Assembly: GCF_028372415.1 (NCBI RefSeq)
Contig: NC_092878.1
Location: 73,351,251-73,415,250 of the forward strand
DNA: 64,000 nt
From: Notamacropus eugenii
Taxonomy: Eukaryota; Chordata; Mammalia; Diprotodontia; Macropodidae
Direction: 5' to 3'
The translations under genes were made by a program, and so were the position numbers. Shown in pieces: positions 1 to 11,224 of the stretch. Numbering within the stretch: position 1 is the stretch's first letter; each line of letters starts with the position of its first letter. Under the pieces are notes generated by a model that was not told where the DNA came from, ran no database searches, and saw only the letters and a list, made by a program, of their open reading frames with translations.

Positions 1-455
1 TCAGGTAGTCCCAAAACTTTTAATTTGTCTCTCCTGCATCTATTTTCCAGGTCAGTTGTTTTTCCAATGAGTTATTTCACAATGTCTTCTATATTTTTTC
101 ATCCTTTTGAGTTTTATAGTTTCTTGCTTTCTCATAAAGTCATTAGCTTTCATCTGTTCCATTCTAATTTTTAAAGAACTGTTTTCTTCAGTGAGCTTTT
201 GAATCTCCTTTTCCATTTGGCCCATTCTGCTTTTTAAAGTTTTCTTCTCCTCACTGACTTTTTGGGCTTCTTTTACCATTTGGCTTAGTCTACTTTTATT
301 TTTTTTTTTCAGCATCTTTTTGGGTCTCCTTCAGCAAGCTGTTTACTTCCTCTGATGCTACGTTTTGTTCTTCCTCATCCAAAAGGATTTTAAAAAATAC
401 CTGTTCACCAAGAAAGTAACCTTCTATAATCTTATTTTTTTTCCCTTTTTGGGAC
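1..455 (-). pseudogene. L1/HAL1 ORF1 N-terminal remnant
   Basis: ORF1 encodes the RNA-binding chaperone that coats L1 RNA in the cytoplasm. Only the N-terminal part and coiled coil are present. The longest open stretch (315 to 52) shows heptad repeats such as EKEIQKLTEENSSLK, then a 'FMRKQET' motif typical of the end of the coiled coil. The preceding residues (frame-shifted, about 455-320) resemble the N-terminus seen at 33144-32794 (GYFLGEQ, DEEEQ). Frame breaks make it inactive. The RRM and C-terminal domains would lie outside the window. Confidence 0.7.
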
Positions 456-1185
456 ACTTTCCCAGTCAGTTACTTGATATTTGAGTCCTTTTTCAAGTTG
501 AGGATATACTTTAGAGATGTGTAAGTTCTCAGTTCCTCCAAGGTAATACAATCAAGAGAAAGGAGTTTCCTCTTTTCCCAGTCTGTGCTCTGGTCTATGA
601 GCAACCACAAGTATTCCTTTCTGCCCAGGATCTTTAAGTTGAATTCCCTCTCTAGAACATCCACCAACTCCACCATGCTAGCACTCCTCCTCACCCCACG
701 ACTGCTACTCAGGACTGATACCCAGATTACAGGCTCTATTCCCCCAGAGACTTTTGGCTGAGGGCTCTGAAAGTGGAAGCTGCTGCTGCCCTGGGGTCAG
801 GGCTGGGGTCAGACCAGGCTCCCTTCTCACCCAGGTGACAGATCCTTCTCACTGACATTTGAAGCTGCTTTATTTTTGGTGTTTGTGGGTTGAGATATCA
901 GGGAACTGCAGCTGCTACCCATGATTCTGTGCCCGGAAGCCTGCTCCAGTCCTGTCTGTGCCAAGCTACATGGCCAAGGCTGGGCTGCACTCTGCTCCAA
1001 GCCCAGTGTGATCAGCTTTTCCTGTCAGCCTTCCAGGCTGTCTTGGGATGGAAATCTCTTTCCCTGTGTCATTTTGTGCCTTCTGCTGCTCTAGAATTTG
1101 TTTGGAGTTCATTTTACAGTTATTTTATGGGCTATGGGAGGAGAGCTAGAACAGGTCCATCCTCCTATTCCATCATCTTTCTCCT
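1..1185 (-). mobile_element. L1/HAL1 5' half, cut by window edge
   Basis: On the minus strand this reads as an L1-type 5' untranslated region (about 1185 down to 455) followed by the start of ORF1. The 5' end (1185-1100) closely matches the start of the HAL1 at 40520: both have a 'gacctgttctagctct'-like stretch and a run reading 'catagcccataaaat'. The element leaves the window at position 1, so its 3' part and subfamily (L1 or HAL1) cannot be decided. Non-autonomous or dead. Confidence 0.75.
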
Positions 1186-1189
1186 TGAT

Positions 1190-2645
1190 AATTTATTGAA
1201 AGATGATGACTGTATTTCCAAAATACTCAAGTTGTTTTATTTTTCTTTCTGACTGCTTGCAATACTTCCTCGTTGACCTGAGAACTCTGTAATTTGGCTA
1301 CAATATTCCTAGGAGTTTTTCTTCTTGGATCTCTTTCACGATGCAATCAGGGGATTCTTTCAATATTTATTTTATCTTTTAGCTCTAGAATATCAGGGCA
1401 GTTTTCCTTGATAATTTCATGAAAGAAGATATCTAGGCTCTCTTCTTGAGCATGGCTTTCAGGTAGTTCAATATTTTTTTTAATTCTCCTGGATTCATTT
1501 TCCAGGTTAGTTATTTTTCCAATGAGATATTTCACATAGTGTTCTAGTTTTTCATTCTATTGGTGCCGTTTTATAATTTCTTGATTTTTCATCAAGCCAT
1601 TAGCTTCCATTTGCTCCATTCTAATTTTGAAGGAATAATTTTCTTCAGTGATCTCCTTTTCCATTTGGTCAATACTGTTTTTTAAAGCATTATTTTCCTC
1701 ATTGGCTTTTTTAACCTCTTTTGCTATTTAAGTTAGTTTATTTTTAAGGTCTTTCCTTCAGTATTTTTGGAGTCTCCTTTAGCAATCTGTTGACTTGTTT
1801 TTCATGATTTTCTTGCATCACTCTTATTTATCTTCCCAACTTTCCCTCCCCTTCTCTTACTTGATTTTCAAAATCCCTTTTGAGCTCTTCCATGTCCTGA
1901 GACCAATTTATATTTCTCTTATAGACTTTGGATGTAAGAGTTTTGATTTTGTTGTTTTCTTTGGGTATGTTTTGATTTTCTTTCTCACCAAAGTGAGATT
2001 CTATTATCTGAGACTGTTTTTACACTGACTGTTCATGTTCTCAGTCAAATACTTGACTTTTTACCTCCTTTTCAAGGTAGGATTCTGCTTCAAGCGGTGG
2101 TGGTAGTGTGGGGGTGGGTGTATCATCCTAGGCTTCAGGGAATTAGCCACTCAATACCCCACTGTCTGTGGGCTGAAGATCTCCAGAAGCAGCCGCCACT
2201 GCCATAGCTACTGCTGCTGCCAAAAGCACCACAGCTCCTCCTCCTCTGCTCTGCAGTTTTGGCTGAACCCTAGGCAGAACAGGTCCTACAGAGTTTTCCC
2301 ATTTACCTTCTATGCTATCTTTAGCATTTTTGCATTGAGAAGTCTGGAAATTGCCAGAAATACCAGTTACTCAGTGCCTGAGGTCTCTTGTAGCCCTGTC
2401 TGTTCCAGCCTGGCCCACTCGAGACTGTGCTCTGTTCTGCTCTCACCTGAGTGTGATAGATGTTTCCTGTCAATTTTCCTAGTCAACGTTCCAGGCTGTC
2501 TTAGACTGGAGATGTGTTTCATTCAATCATTTTGTGGGTTCTACAAATTTAGAATTTGTTAGAGTCATTTTTACAGGTATTTGGAGTGGTTTGGAGGGGA
2601 AAGTCATAGCAAATCCTTGCTTTTATTTTGCCTTCTTGGCTTTCT
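1190..2645 (-). mobile_element. L1/HAL1 5' half with ORF1
   Basis: This is a second minus-strand element directly following the first. Its 5' end is at about 2645, where the minus strand reads 'ggagaaagccaagaaggc', an L1-like start. The 5'UTR runs to about 2065 and ORF1 to about 1210. The element stops inside the ORF1 C-terminal domain, next to the 5' end of the 1-1185 element. Either the neighbour inserted into it or both were truncated and joined. Confidence 0.7.
1210..2065 (-). pseudogene. L1/HAL1 ORF1 remnant
   Basis: This is a degenerate ORF1, the L1 RNA-binding protein. The best open piece (1535-1347) has the RRM-proximal signature: KYLIGKITNLENESRR, then ESHAQEESLDIFFHEIIKE and NCPDILELKDKINIER. 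It matches the same region of the L1 ORF1 at 17.4-18.1 kb. A coiled-coil remnant precedes it (1540-1760), and C-terminal-domain DNA follows to 1210. It has several stops and frameshifts and no plausible product. Confidence 0.7.
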
Positions 2646-2919
2646 CCTCATTCAGTTAATGAACTGGAATAATTTATGACATTAGTATGAAAATTAGCAT
2701 ATACTTACATATTTTCAAATATATGGAGGACAGCAGCCACTGTTTGCTCTACTGACTACTGATGACTAGAGAATCTATTTTTTTTCCTTGTTAGTAAAGA
2801 GCCCTTCACCAGACACAGGAAAAGAATTGCATGACATTTAGTCTATTCAAGCACTTTCATGAGCTATAGTGTTTCTGAGTAGAGCTGACTACAGTGCTAT
2901 TGGGAACTCAGTGTATTAA

Positions 2920-3078
2920 CAACAATAACTAGCATTTATGTAGTGCTTAAATTTTGCAAAGTACTTTAAAAACATCTTATTTCAAACTCACAATATCTCT
3001 GAGGGTTAGGTGCTCTAATTATTCCCATTTAGCAGATGGAGAAACTGACGCAGAGAGATTTAGTCAGAATGACTTAGA
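2920..3078 (-). mobile_element. MIR-type CORE-SINE fragment
   Basis: The reverse complement follows the MIR/MON1 pattern: a 'catttagcagatggagaaac' block corresponding to the MIR 'tttcctcatctgtaaaatggg' segment, followed by the 'gtgcttaaattttgcaaagtac' 3' part. It is an old, diverged copy. Confidence 0.6.
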
Positions 3079-3089
3079 AAAACCCACAG

Positions 3090-4435
3090 GAGAAACTTGC
3101 ATAGTATGATTAAAGATATTATTAATTAGTATGGCCTAGTCTTCATTTTGCATATCCAAGAGGGAAAAGGGGAAAAAAAACAGTGAAAAAAAACAAGTAT
3201 AAAAAACAACAAATATAAACAACTGTAAATAAAAACAGTTAATTTTCATAGAATAAATGAAAGACCTTAAACTATTCCCACACACATATGTGTGTATATG
3301 CAGATGCCTATATACACACAAATATGTAAATATAATTTGTGTGTATGTAAATGTATGTACATGTAAATATACATATAGTATATGATAAGTTCGAAGGTAT
3401 TTATTTGGGGGTTTTGTGAAACAGTCTAAAATCTAATAGATGACGTGATGAGTTATTTACCTCATATTTTAATGTTAGTAGTAATTTCATTAACTGGCAT
3501 CTTCTGTCAATCATTCTCACTATTTAATTCTCATACAGTTAAGGATAATGTTGCTAGCAATCTGGTTAAAGTTATTAAAACTGCAAAATATCAGTGTAAA
3601 TGGTTAAGGTACGAAGGTAGTATATTAATGCTAAGAATAAAAGCTTGCATTATAAAGTACAAAATATGTTGCCATCAATTCAAAGCCTTATTTAAAAAGG
3701 AGATAATCCTAAATTATATTTCTGTCTTGATTCTATTACAGCCTAAACTATATATATATCCCTACCTTTTCACCCTAAAAATAGAACTTATGTCAAAGTA
3801 TCTGAGGAGTAAAGAATGAAAATGGAAAGCTTTGTAGGGAATAGAGGACTATATTAGGTTCCAAATTAAATGACTATTTTATCTTTAATGGCAGGTATAG
3901 TTTCTCAGCTGCACAAAGATTCAGTTAAAGTAAAAGTCAATGATGCTACTATATTCCTAGAATGTCAGACGTGGTACAATACACAGCAGCACACAGCAGA
4001 TATCTTAACTAAAGGAAGTTAACAAATATGACATCAAGAGAGAAAATTGTATAATATTTTATTGGTATTGAATTCGTCTGAGTAAAAGTCCCACCTATGT
4101 CATGTACAGGCTATAGGACCATGAGCAAATTGTTTAACATCTCAGTGCTCTACCTAACTCTCTAAGACTGTAAGTTGCAAAGCATGTGCTAGTCAAAATG
4201 AGTAGAGTGAGATTTGCCTAGGAGCTCCCTCTAACAAGGAAATCATGATTCTAGCCCCTATCCCCAACAAATGTGAAGAGAATGTGACCCTGAGGGCATT
4301 GAAATCAATGCCGGGGTTTAGCTGTCCTCAGCTTCCCAATATTTTCCCAGTATTCCAATTTCCATCACTACTTCCAACCAAGAATAATGAAGTTGTCTGT
4401 TATCTTGGGGTAAAATAGTACATTGTCTATAGGAT
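3090..4435. other. No gene recognised; AT-rich
   Basis: AT-rich DNA with short TATG/TGTA-rich runs around 3280-3390. A 124-codon open frame at 3445-3819 has the composition expected of random AT-rich sequence, with no motif or homology I recognise. I do not call it a gene. Confidence 0.5.
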
Positions 4436-4439
4436 CATA

Positions 4440-4545
4440 TATTTTGAGCTGGAATGGACTTTTAAGAGTATCTAATCTAATCATTTTATTTTTGTGGATG
4501 AAGAAATTGAATCCCAGAGAAAATGTAATTGACCAATTCCAAAAT
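4440..4545 (+). repeat. Old dispersed repeat fragment
   Basis: It contains a 'gagctggaatggacttttaagag' type core followed by 'gatgaagaaattgaatccca'. The same core recurs at 12190, 15118 and 28936 in this window, so it is an old interspersed family. I cannot name the family with confidence. Confidence 0.4.
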
Positions 4546-4709
4546 GAGAGAACTGCAGCCTCATTATTACTTCTTTTATAGATACAGGAGTTTTATGGTC
4601 TTTGTATTTTTGTTTCTTTTTGATATTTTTGGAGGTCCATGATTTTAATATATTCAGTTTTGTCAAGTTGGTGTCAGGTCTTTGTTATTGGAAAGGATGA
4701 TTAATTCAA

Positions 4710-4920
4710 CTGTTGATAGTATAGTATAATAGAAAGAACAATAGCTTTGGAACCAGAAGACCTGGGTTCAAATTCCAGTTTCTAATTGTTGTATGAAACT
4801 AGGAAAGTTTCTTTACCACTTGTAGCCCTTATTTCTTCACTGGAAGAATGAGAATATGGAAGTAAGTGATCTTTATATTCCTTTTTACCTCAAAATTCTA
4901 TTGTGTCTAAGTCAAGTGTA
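4710..4920 (+). mobile_element. MIR-type CORE-SINE
   Basis: This is a plus-strand MIR/MON1-like SINE. The tRNA-derived head has a B-box-like 'gggttcaaattcca' at about 4766, followed by a CORE region ('tgaaactaggaaagtttctt') and the 'cttcactggaagaatgagaat' segment. Diverged. Confidence 0.7.
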
Positions 4921-4924
4921 AGTA

Positions 4925-5545
4925 TGTCAGTAGGTAAGGGGCCTTCTAGTCTAAAGAACTTTTAAAGGCATTTTGTACATGTATATTGGAATATAAATAT
5001 TAATAAATAGTATATAATACTTATTTTCTAAGATTCTCTGTTTTCTCAAGTTTATAAGATTATTTTTGCCCTCATACAATTTGATTTCATATAAAATTTT
5101 TTGCTGTTGTTTGGGCTATAACATTGTTGAATAAGAACAAAAAAAAACCTATGATTGTTAAAGATGTCATAGATTAGTAGTTATCAAGGATGATTATGAT
5201 ATATCTTCTACCCCCTCAATTGATGATTCCTTTGATAAGTTAACAGTTTCACTCCTATAGACGTTCCTTCCAACCAGCAGATATAACAACCCTAAACCAT
5301 CTTCTCATTCTGTCCAATTCTTGTCCATTAAAAAAATTGTAATATTTAATCTGAAGAACTTCATGTCATTCTTTTAATGTGTTACGAGCAACAGTATCAC
5401 TCTTATATGTATTATCCCTCTCTTTGGCTTCCATGTTTTCAGGACATATCTATCTTTAATATTTTTACACCATTTTATAAACTCAATTCATATGGTAGTC
5501 AAACATTGTGTCATAGTATAACATTGAGTTCTTAGCAAATGATTA
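4925..5545. other. No feature recognised
   Basis: AT-rich sequence with no open frame of note and no repeat family I can recognise. Confidence 0.4.
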
Positions 5546-5672
5546 TTAGGGGCAGGTAGGTAGCTTAGCATCTAAAGCATGGGCCCTGGAGTCAGGAGGA
5601 CCTGAATTCAAATCTGGTCTCAGACACTTACTAACTGTGGACCCTGGGCAACTCACTTAATCCCATTACTAT
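5546..5672 (+). mobile_element. tRNA-derived marsupial SINE (5' part)
   Basis: A tRNA-like head ('ggcaggtaggtagcttagca') is followed by 'ccctggagtcaggaggacct', a B-box ('gaattcaaatctgg') and 'ctgggcaactcacttaatcc'. This is the common marsupial tRNA-SINE arrangement. The RTE-like tail seen in the copies at 15258 and 62082 is missing, and L1 sequence begins within a few bases. Confidence 0.8.
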
Positions 5673-5676
5673 TATA

Positions 5677-5740
5677 AAAATGGAGTGGTGGATGAGTGGA
5701 ATTGGTTAGGTACACAAAGTACAGTAGTCGATGATTATAG
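5677..5740 (+). mobile_element. Inverted L1 ORF2 snippet
   Basis: About 64 bp of L1 ORF2 read in the plus orientation (coding for something like V-V-D-x-W-x-x-L-G-T-Q-x-x-V-V). It abuts a minus-strand L1 that begins at 5741 with an overlapping portion of the same ORF2 region. It therefore forms a fold-back at the 3' limit of the large minus-strand L1. Confidence 0.6.
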
Positions 5741-8195
5741 CAATTGATTCACCACTTCATTTCTTAGCCAGTACCAGGAAGTTTTGATGATTACTGCTTT
5801 ATAATACAATTTATGATCTGGTATGACTTGGTCATCTGCCATAGCACTTCTTTTCATTAATTCACTTGATATTCTGTACCTTTTTTCTTTAAGATGCATT
5901 TAGTTATTATTTTTCTAAGTTTAAAAATAATTTTGGTAGTTTGATTGGTATGGCATTAAGTAAGTAAATTAATTTACGTAAAATTGTGACTTTTATTCTA
6001 TTAGCTCAGCTTACCCATGATATTCCACTTACTTAGAACTAACTTTATGTGTGTGAAAAGTGTTTTGCAACTGTGTTCTGGGTTTGTTTTGACAGTCTTC
6101 CAAATATTTTGTATTGTTGTCAGGAACTTTCAATGGAATTTCTTTTTCTATCTCTTGCTGTTAGACTTTGTTAGTAATATATGGGAATGAAGATAATTTA
6201 TGTGAGTTTATCTTATATCTTACAACTTTCTTAATGTTATTTATTATTTCAAGCAGTTTTTTCACTTGATTCACTAAGACTCTTTAAGTATATCATTATA
6301 TCATCTTCAAAGAGTGGTAATTTAGTTTCTTCTTTGCCTATTCTAATTCCTTCAATTACTTTTTCTTCTCTTTGTGCTAAAGCTAACATTTCTAGTAGCA
6401 TATTGAATAATAGGGGTGATAATGGATATGTTTGTTCACCCCCAATCTTATTGAAAATTCTTTTAACTTACCCCCATTTCATATAATGCTTGCTGATGGT
6501 TATAGGTAGATGCTGCTTATTATTTTAATGAAGACTCCATTTATTCCTATGCCTTTTAACGTGTTTTAAATAGGAATGGATGTTGTATTTTGTCAAAAGT
6601 TTTTCTGCATCTATTGAGATAATCACATGGTTTCTGTTAGTTGTATTGTTGATATGATAAATGATGCTGATAGTTTTCCTAATATAGACAAGCCTTGCCT
6701 TACTGAAATAAATTCTACCTGGACAGAGTGTATTAGTCTCATGATAAGTTACTATAATCTTTTTGCTATTATGTTATTTAAATTTTTTACATCTGCATTC
6801 ATTAAGGAAAAATGCTGTATAATTTTCTTTTTCTGATTTGATTCTTCCTGATTTAGGTAACAGTAAAATACTTTTCTCATAAAAAAATGATAGGACTTCT
6901 TCCTTGCCAATTTTCCAAAATACTCTATATAGCATTGGACTTGATTGTTCTTTAAATGTTTGGGAGAATTCACTTTTAAATCCATGTGTCCCTAGTGTAT
7001 TTTCCTACGTAGTTCATTGATAGCTTGTTCAATTTCTTTTTCTGAGATGAGATTGTTTAGTATTTTACTTATTCTTCTATTAATCTGGGCAATCTTTTTT
7101 TTTTTATAAATATTCATCCATTTGTAGAGATGGGCAAAATAATCCCTTATTATTGTTTTAATTTCTACTTCATTAGTGGTGAAATTGCCTTTTTCATTTG
7201 TGATACTAATAATTTAATTTTCTTTATTTTAAATCAAATTAACCAAAAGATTATCTATTTTATTTTTTTCACAAAATCAGCTCTTATTAAATAAGCTTTT
7301 TTTTAATTTCAATTTTATTAATGTCTCCTTTCATTTTTTGGTCTATTTATCCATGGCCCTTTTATATATATATATATGTATATATATACACACACATACA
7401 TATATATATGTATGTATATATATATATGTATATATATGTGTGTGTATATGTATATATATGTATATGTATATATATATGTATATATAATTTTTATTGCATG
7501 ATTATCTGAAAAAGGATACTTTTAATGTTTTTGCCTTTCTGCATTGGGTTGTGAAGATTTAGGTTCTGGTATAGGGTCAATTTTTGTGTACTTGTAGTAT
7601 ACTGCTGAGAAAAAAAGTATAGGATACATTTCTATCAACATTTAATTTTCTCTGGAGGTCTACCATATGTAACTTTGCTAAAATTCTATTCACCTTCTTA
7701 CCTTCTTTATTGTTTAATTTACTGTTAGATGTACTTAGTTCACAGTGGGTGAAGTTGAAATCCTCCACTGTATAGTTTTGCTCTCAATTTGTTCCTGTAA
7801 CTTCCTTAACTTCTCCTCTAAGTATCTGAATGATATACCACTTGGCTCATATATATTTAGTAATGATATTACTTCATTGTCTATGGTGCCTTTCAGCAGG
7901 ATATATTTCCTTCCTCATCTCTTTTTATTAAATCTATCTTTGCTTTTGCTTTCTATGCTATTAGGATTGCTAACCCTGCTTTTTTTTTTTTACTTCAGTT
8001 GAAGCATCCAGACTTTTACCTTTACCCTGTGTGTATCCCTCTGTTTCAAATGTGTTCCTTGTAAACAACGTATTGTAGGATTATGATTTTTAATCCATTC
8101 TGCTATACAATTCCATTTTATGGGAGTCTTTGTCCAATTCTCATTCACAGTTATGATTACTATTTTTGTCTTTCCATCCTTTCCCCTGCCCATTT
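5741..8195 (-). pseudogene. L1 ORF2 remnant (endonuclease and RT)
   Basis: ORF2 encodes the L1 endonuclease and reverse transcriptase. The N-terminus (8193-7990) shows KTKIVIITVNENW, EWIKNHNPTI and CLQGTH. The last is the LQETH endonuclease motif with the catalytic Glu changed to Gly. A later endonuclease piece (7768-7577) ends near YTFFLSS. The RT domain continues to 5741. Its active-site motif, read on the minus strand near 6320-6298, is F-E-D-D instead of F-A-D-D. Multiple stops, frameshifts and a microsatellite break it, and the thumb and C-terminal domains are missing. Confidence 0.8.
7361..7487. repeat. TA/TATATG microsatellite
   Basis: About 127 bp of mixed TA, TATATG and short CACA units inside the minus-strand L1 ORF2, between the endonuclease and RT portions. 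The open frames across it are low-complexity and not genes. Confidence 0.9.
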
Positions 8196-8839
8196 ATACA
8201 TTTCTTTCTCCTTTTTTTTCCTTTCCCTCCTCATTAAAGTTTGGCTTTTGACTGCTTTATTCCTCCATCTCTCTCCCTTCTATCAACCCCTTCCATTTCT
8301 TTCCCCTTTTCGTTGTTTCTTCCCTCTTTTCTATGTCCCCCTCTCTTTTATTTTCCCTTACCTTTCAAACTGCCTAAGGACAAGTTAGAGCTGAGTATGT
8401 TATTTCTTTCTTGAGCCAAATGCAATGAGAGTAAAGTTCAGACAATGCTCATCATCCTCTCTTCTTGCCCTCTACTGTAATATGTTTTCATACCTTTTCA
8501 TGTGATTTAATTTGCACTTTTCTGCCTACTACTTTTACTCTTCTCCCATTAAAATCTTTTTTCAGCACTTAAGTTTTCTTATCAACACTTCAAAATCAAA
8601 GTCAATTAAACCCACCCCTCTTTCTATATATTCTCTTTATATATGATTTAATAAAGATTCATTTCTCAAGAGTTGTATCATCCTCCCACGTACAGATACA
8701 AAGTTTATCCTTATTGAATAACATTCCCCTCCCCTTTCCTGTTTACCTTTTTATGTCTTTCTTGAGTCTTATACCTGAAGTTCGATTTTCCATTGAGTTC
8801 TGGTCTTTTCGTCAGGAAAATCTGGAATTCTGTTTCATG

Positions 8840-9600
8840 GATGTCCATTTCCTCCCCTGTAAGATTATGCTGCACTTTACCAGGTAGTTGTTTCTTAGTT
8901 GTAATTAAAGTTCTCTTGACTTACAGAATATCATATTCAAAGTCCTCCAATCTTTTATTGTAGAAGCTGAAAGGTCTTGTGTAATCCTGACTGTGGTTCC
9001 GTGATATATGAAATGTTTCTTTCTGAGTACTTGCAGTATTTTCTCCTTAATCTGATAATTTGGGAATTTGGCTACCATATTCCTTGGCATTTTTAATTTG
9101 GTATCTCTTTCAGGAGGTGATTGGTGAATTCTTTCAATGATTATTTTATACTCTGGTTCTAGTAGCTCAGGGCAAATTTATTTGATGATCTCTTGAAAGA
9201 TACTGTCCAGGGTCTTTTTTCCATCATGGTTCTCAGGTAGACCAATAATTCTTAGATTTTCTCTCTTGGATCTATTTTCCATGTCAGTTCTTTTTCCAAG
9301 GAGGTATTTTACATTTTCTGTTATTTTTTTATTCTTCTGATTTTGTTTAACCACTCTGTGAGATCTCATAGAATCATTAGCTTCTAGATGCTGAATTCTA
9401 TTTTTTAATGAATTGTTTACTTCAGTTAGATTTTTGTACTTCCTTATCTATTTGTCCAGTTCTACTTTTTAAGGAATTGTTTCCTTCAGGGTACTTTTTT
9501 CTAGTATCTCAGTTGTATATTTAAAGTTCTCTTCTACCTCTCTTATTTGACTTTTAAACTCCTTATTGAACTCTTCCAAGTTTTATTTTTTTGGAGGGAA
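8840..9600 (-). pseudogene. L1 ORF1 remnant
   Basis: Degenerate L1 ORF1. The piece at 9369-9178 reads NVKYLLGKRTDMENRSKRENLRI, then GLPENHDGKKTLDSIFQEI (start of the RRM). The piece at 9090-8905 reads RNMVAKFPNYQIKEKILQ, then RITQDLSASTIKDWRT (C-terminal domain). These are the same landmarks in the same order as in ORF1 at 17.4-18.1 kb. Frameshifts separate the pieces and stops interrupt the coiled coil. No functional protein is expected. Confidence 0.8.
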
Positions 9601-10261
9601 GAGGAGGGGTTTGAGACCAGCTCATGTTTCCCTTGGAGATTTTAGATGAGGGTATATTGACCATGTTGTCTGCCTCTGAATTTGTGTTTTGATCTTCCCT
9701 GCCATCAGGACATTTCTCTATGGTCATTTATTTGTTTTATTATTCTTGCTCATGTTATGTACCTTTATTTCTGGTTTTTAAATTTTATCTCTGCTTCTGG
9801 GGCACAGGTGGTACTGTCCCATACTTCTTGTGCTGGGATCTAGGGGTATGGTTACAAGTTTTCTGTGCTGGGGCCTCAGGTGCTTTCATTTGAATGTTGC
9901 AGTGGTCTGGTATTTTACCTGGCATTAAACTATAGTTGTTGTGTGCCTGGTGTTGGTGTTTGCCTGCTCTTCTAGCCTGGGACTAAGAATCTCCTGCTGC
10001 TCTGCTGAGGTTGGGCTTGCTGCTAGCTCGCTGGGAAGCCTCCTATCCTGTACTGGTCCCTTTCAGCCACTGCAGGAGGAAGATTTCATGTTAATCCCCC
10101 TAGTCTCCTGAGCTAGCACTAACAGAATGCATTACCCTGTCCTTTTGCTGGATCCACTGTTCCATGATTTATATTGGGCATTACTCTCTGAGTTTTTCAA
10201 GGTCAACAAGGGTTATTTAGAGTGAATTACTATTTGCTCCACCATCTTGGCTCAAGAAAGT

Positions 10262-10445
10262 TTAAATAGGTGGCTTTCAAACATTCAATCTGTGGGCTGA
10301 AAGCTGCTGCTGCAGGCCCTGTACAGGACTGTGCTTCTCTCTCACCCAGCTCTGACATACCTCCCTATGCCCTCATTGAAAGGTCTGGGAATCACTACTG
10401 CTGTCACCTATTATGGTGTTTTTTGTTTTTGTTTTTTTTTTTAAT
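10262..10445 (-). mobile_element. Possible L1 5'UTR scrap
   Basis: A moderately GC-rich segment with 'gggctgaaagctgctgctgc', similar to the L1 5'UTR segment at 755-795, followed by a T-rich run. The similarity is short. It may be a piece of a second L1 promoter region next to the element ending at 10257. Confidence 0.35.
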
Positions 10446-10455
10446 TAGAAAATGA

Positions 10456-11080
10456 CCCTTTCCCCAAGTAGATCTGATGACCTCAGTTCCTTTCCAGTTT
10501 TAATGTTCTTCTCCAACCAGAATCCTAAGACAAACCTTAAAACAAATTCTGCTCAATGATCAGATTAAAGTACTTGTGAACTTTCCTTCAATTTAGATGC
10601 TGAGAAAATAAAGGAAGAGAATATTTTAATGAACGGCATTCAGATGAGGCAGGTTATGGAAAGAAAATACCCTTAAAATATCCCTAAGGTAATAGAAAGA
10701 CAAAATTTATCAGCATAATTAACATTGCCAATATTCTGGGTAGAAACACCATTATTCTTTTAGTTAAGATCAAATAAATAGTATTCTTTATTGGTTTTCA
10801 TAGAATTAAACACCTAATTTCTTCTGCAATCACATATATTTGGACTACTTTAGTGATCAAATACTTCACAAGTGATTTCCACTATTGCAAGCACAATGAT
10901 GATAATAGCCAAGAGGTGAACACTTGAGGTACTTGATGTCAGTCCGTATCACATGAGTGCATTACAAAGTGATTATGTACCTGATTCTGCTTTAGGAACA
11001 ATAATCAATGCTCAGACAGAGGACAAAAAATTACTGAATTTTAGTCTAGAAAAAATATTAATCATCAACTACCTTTCCTT
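10456..11080. other. No feature recognised
   Basis: Apparently unique AT-rich sequence with no gene-like frame. Confidence 0.4.
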
Positions 11081-11084
11081 TTAC

Positions 11085-11220
11085 AAAATCCTGCTTTAAA
11101 AGAATAACTTTGAGCTTCTGAAAGGCAGCGTCTGTCTTTTGCTTGCTTTTTTTCCCCTCTGTGCTTAGTATGGCTGGCACGTAGTAAGTCCTTGATAAAT
11201 GCTAGTTGACTGACTGAGAG
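11085..11220 (+). mobile_element. L2/MIR-type 3' end
   Basis: It has a 'gtctgtcttttgcttgc' block followed by 'ggctggcacgtagtaagtcc', 'ttgataaatgctagttgac' and 'tgactgag'. This is the conserved 3' end shared by LINE-2 and its dependent SINEs. Confidence 0.7.
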
Positions 11221-11224
11221 TTAA

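Larger units (their letters stand above)
5741..10257 (-). mobile_element. L1 with 5' end, 3'-truncated
   Basis: A minus-strand LINE-1. The 5' end is at about 10257, where the minus strand reads 'ttgagccaagatggtggagc', the typical L1 start. Order on the minus strand: 5'UTR (10257 to ~9600), ORF1 (~9600 to 8840), spacer, ORF2 (~8195 to 5741). Most L1 copies lose the 5' end. This one keeps the 5' end and lacks the ORF2 C-terminus, 3'UTR and tail, and ends in an inverted snippet. A TATA/TATG microsatellite interrupts ORF2. Inactive. Confidence 0.85.

Noticed and set aside
3445..3819. 124-codon open frame on the plus strand
   Set aside because: AT-rich composition, no domain, no signal of selection, and no promoter or splice context. 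Consistent with chance.
7361..7487. Possible minisatellite or origin-like AT tract
   Set aside because: An ordinary compound TA/TATG microsatellite with no higher-order unit or initiator-like elements.
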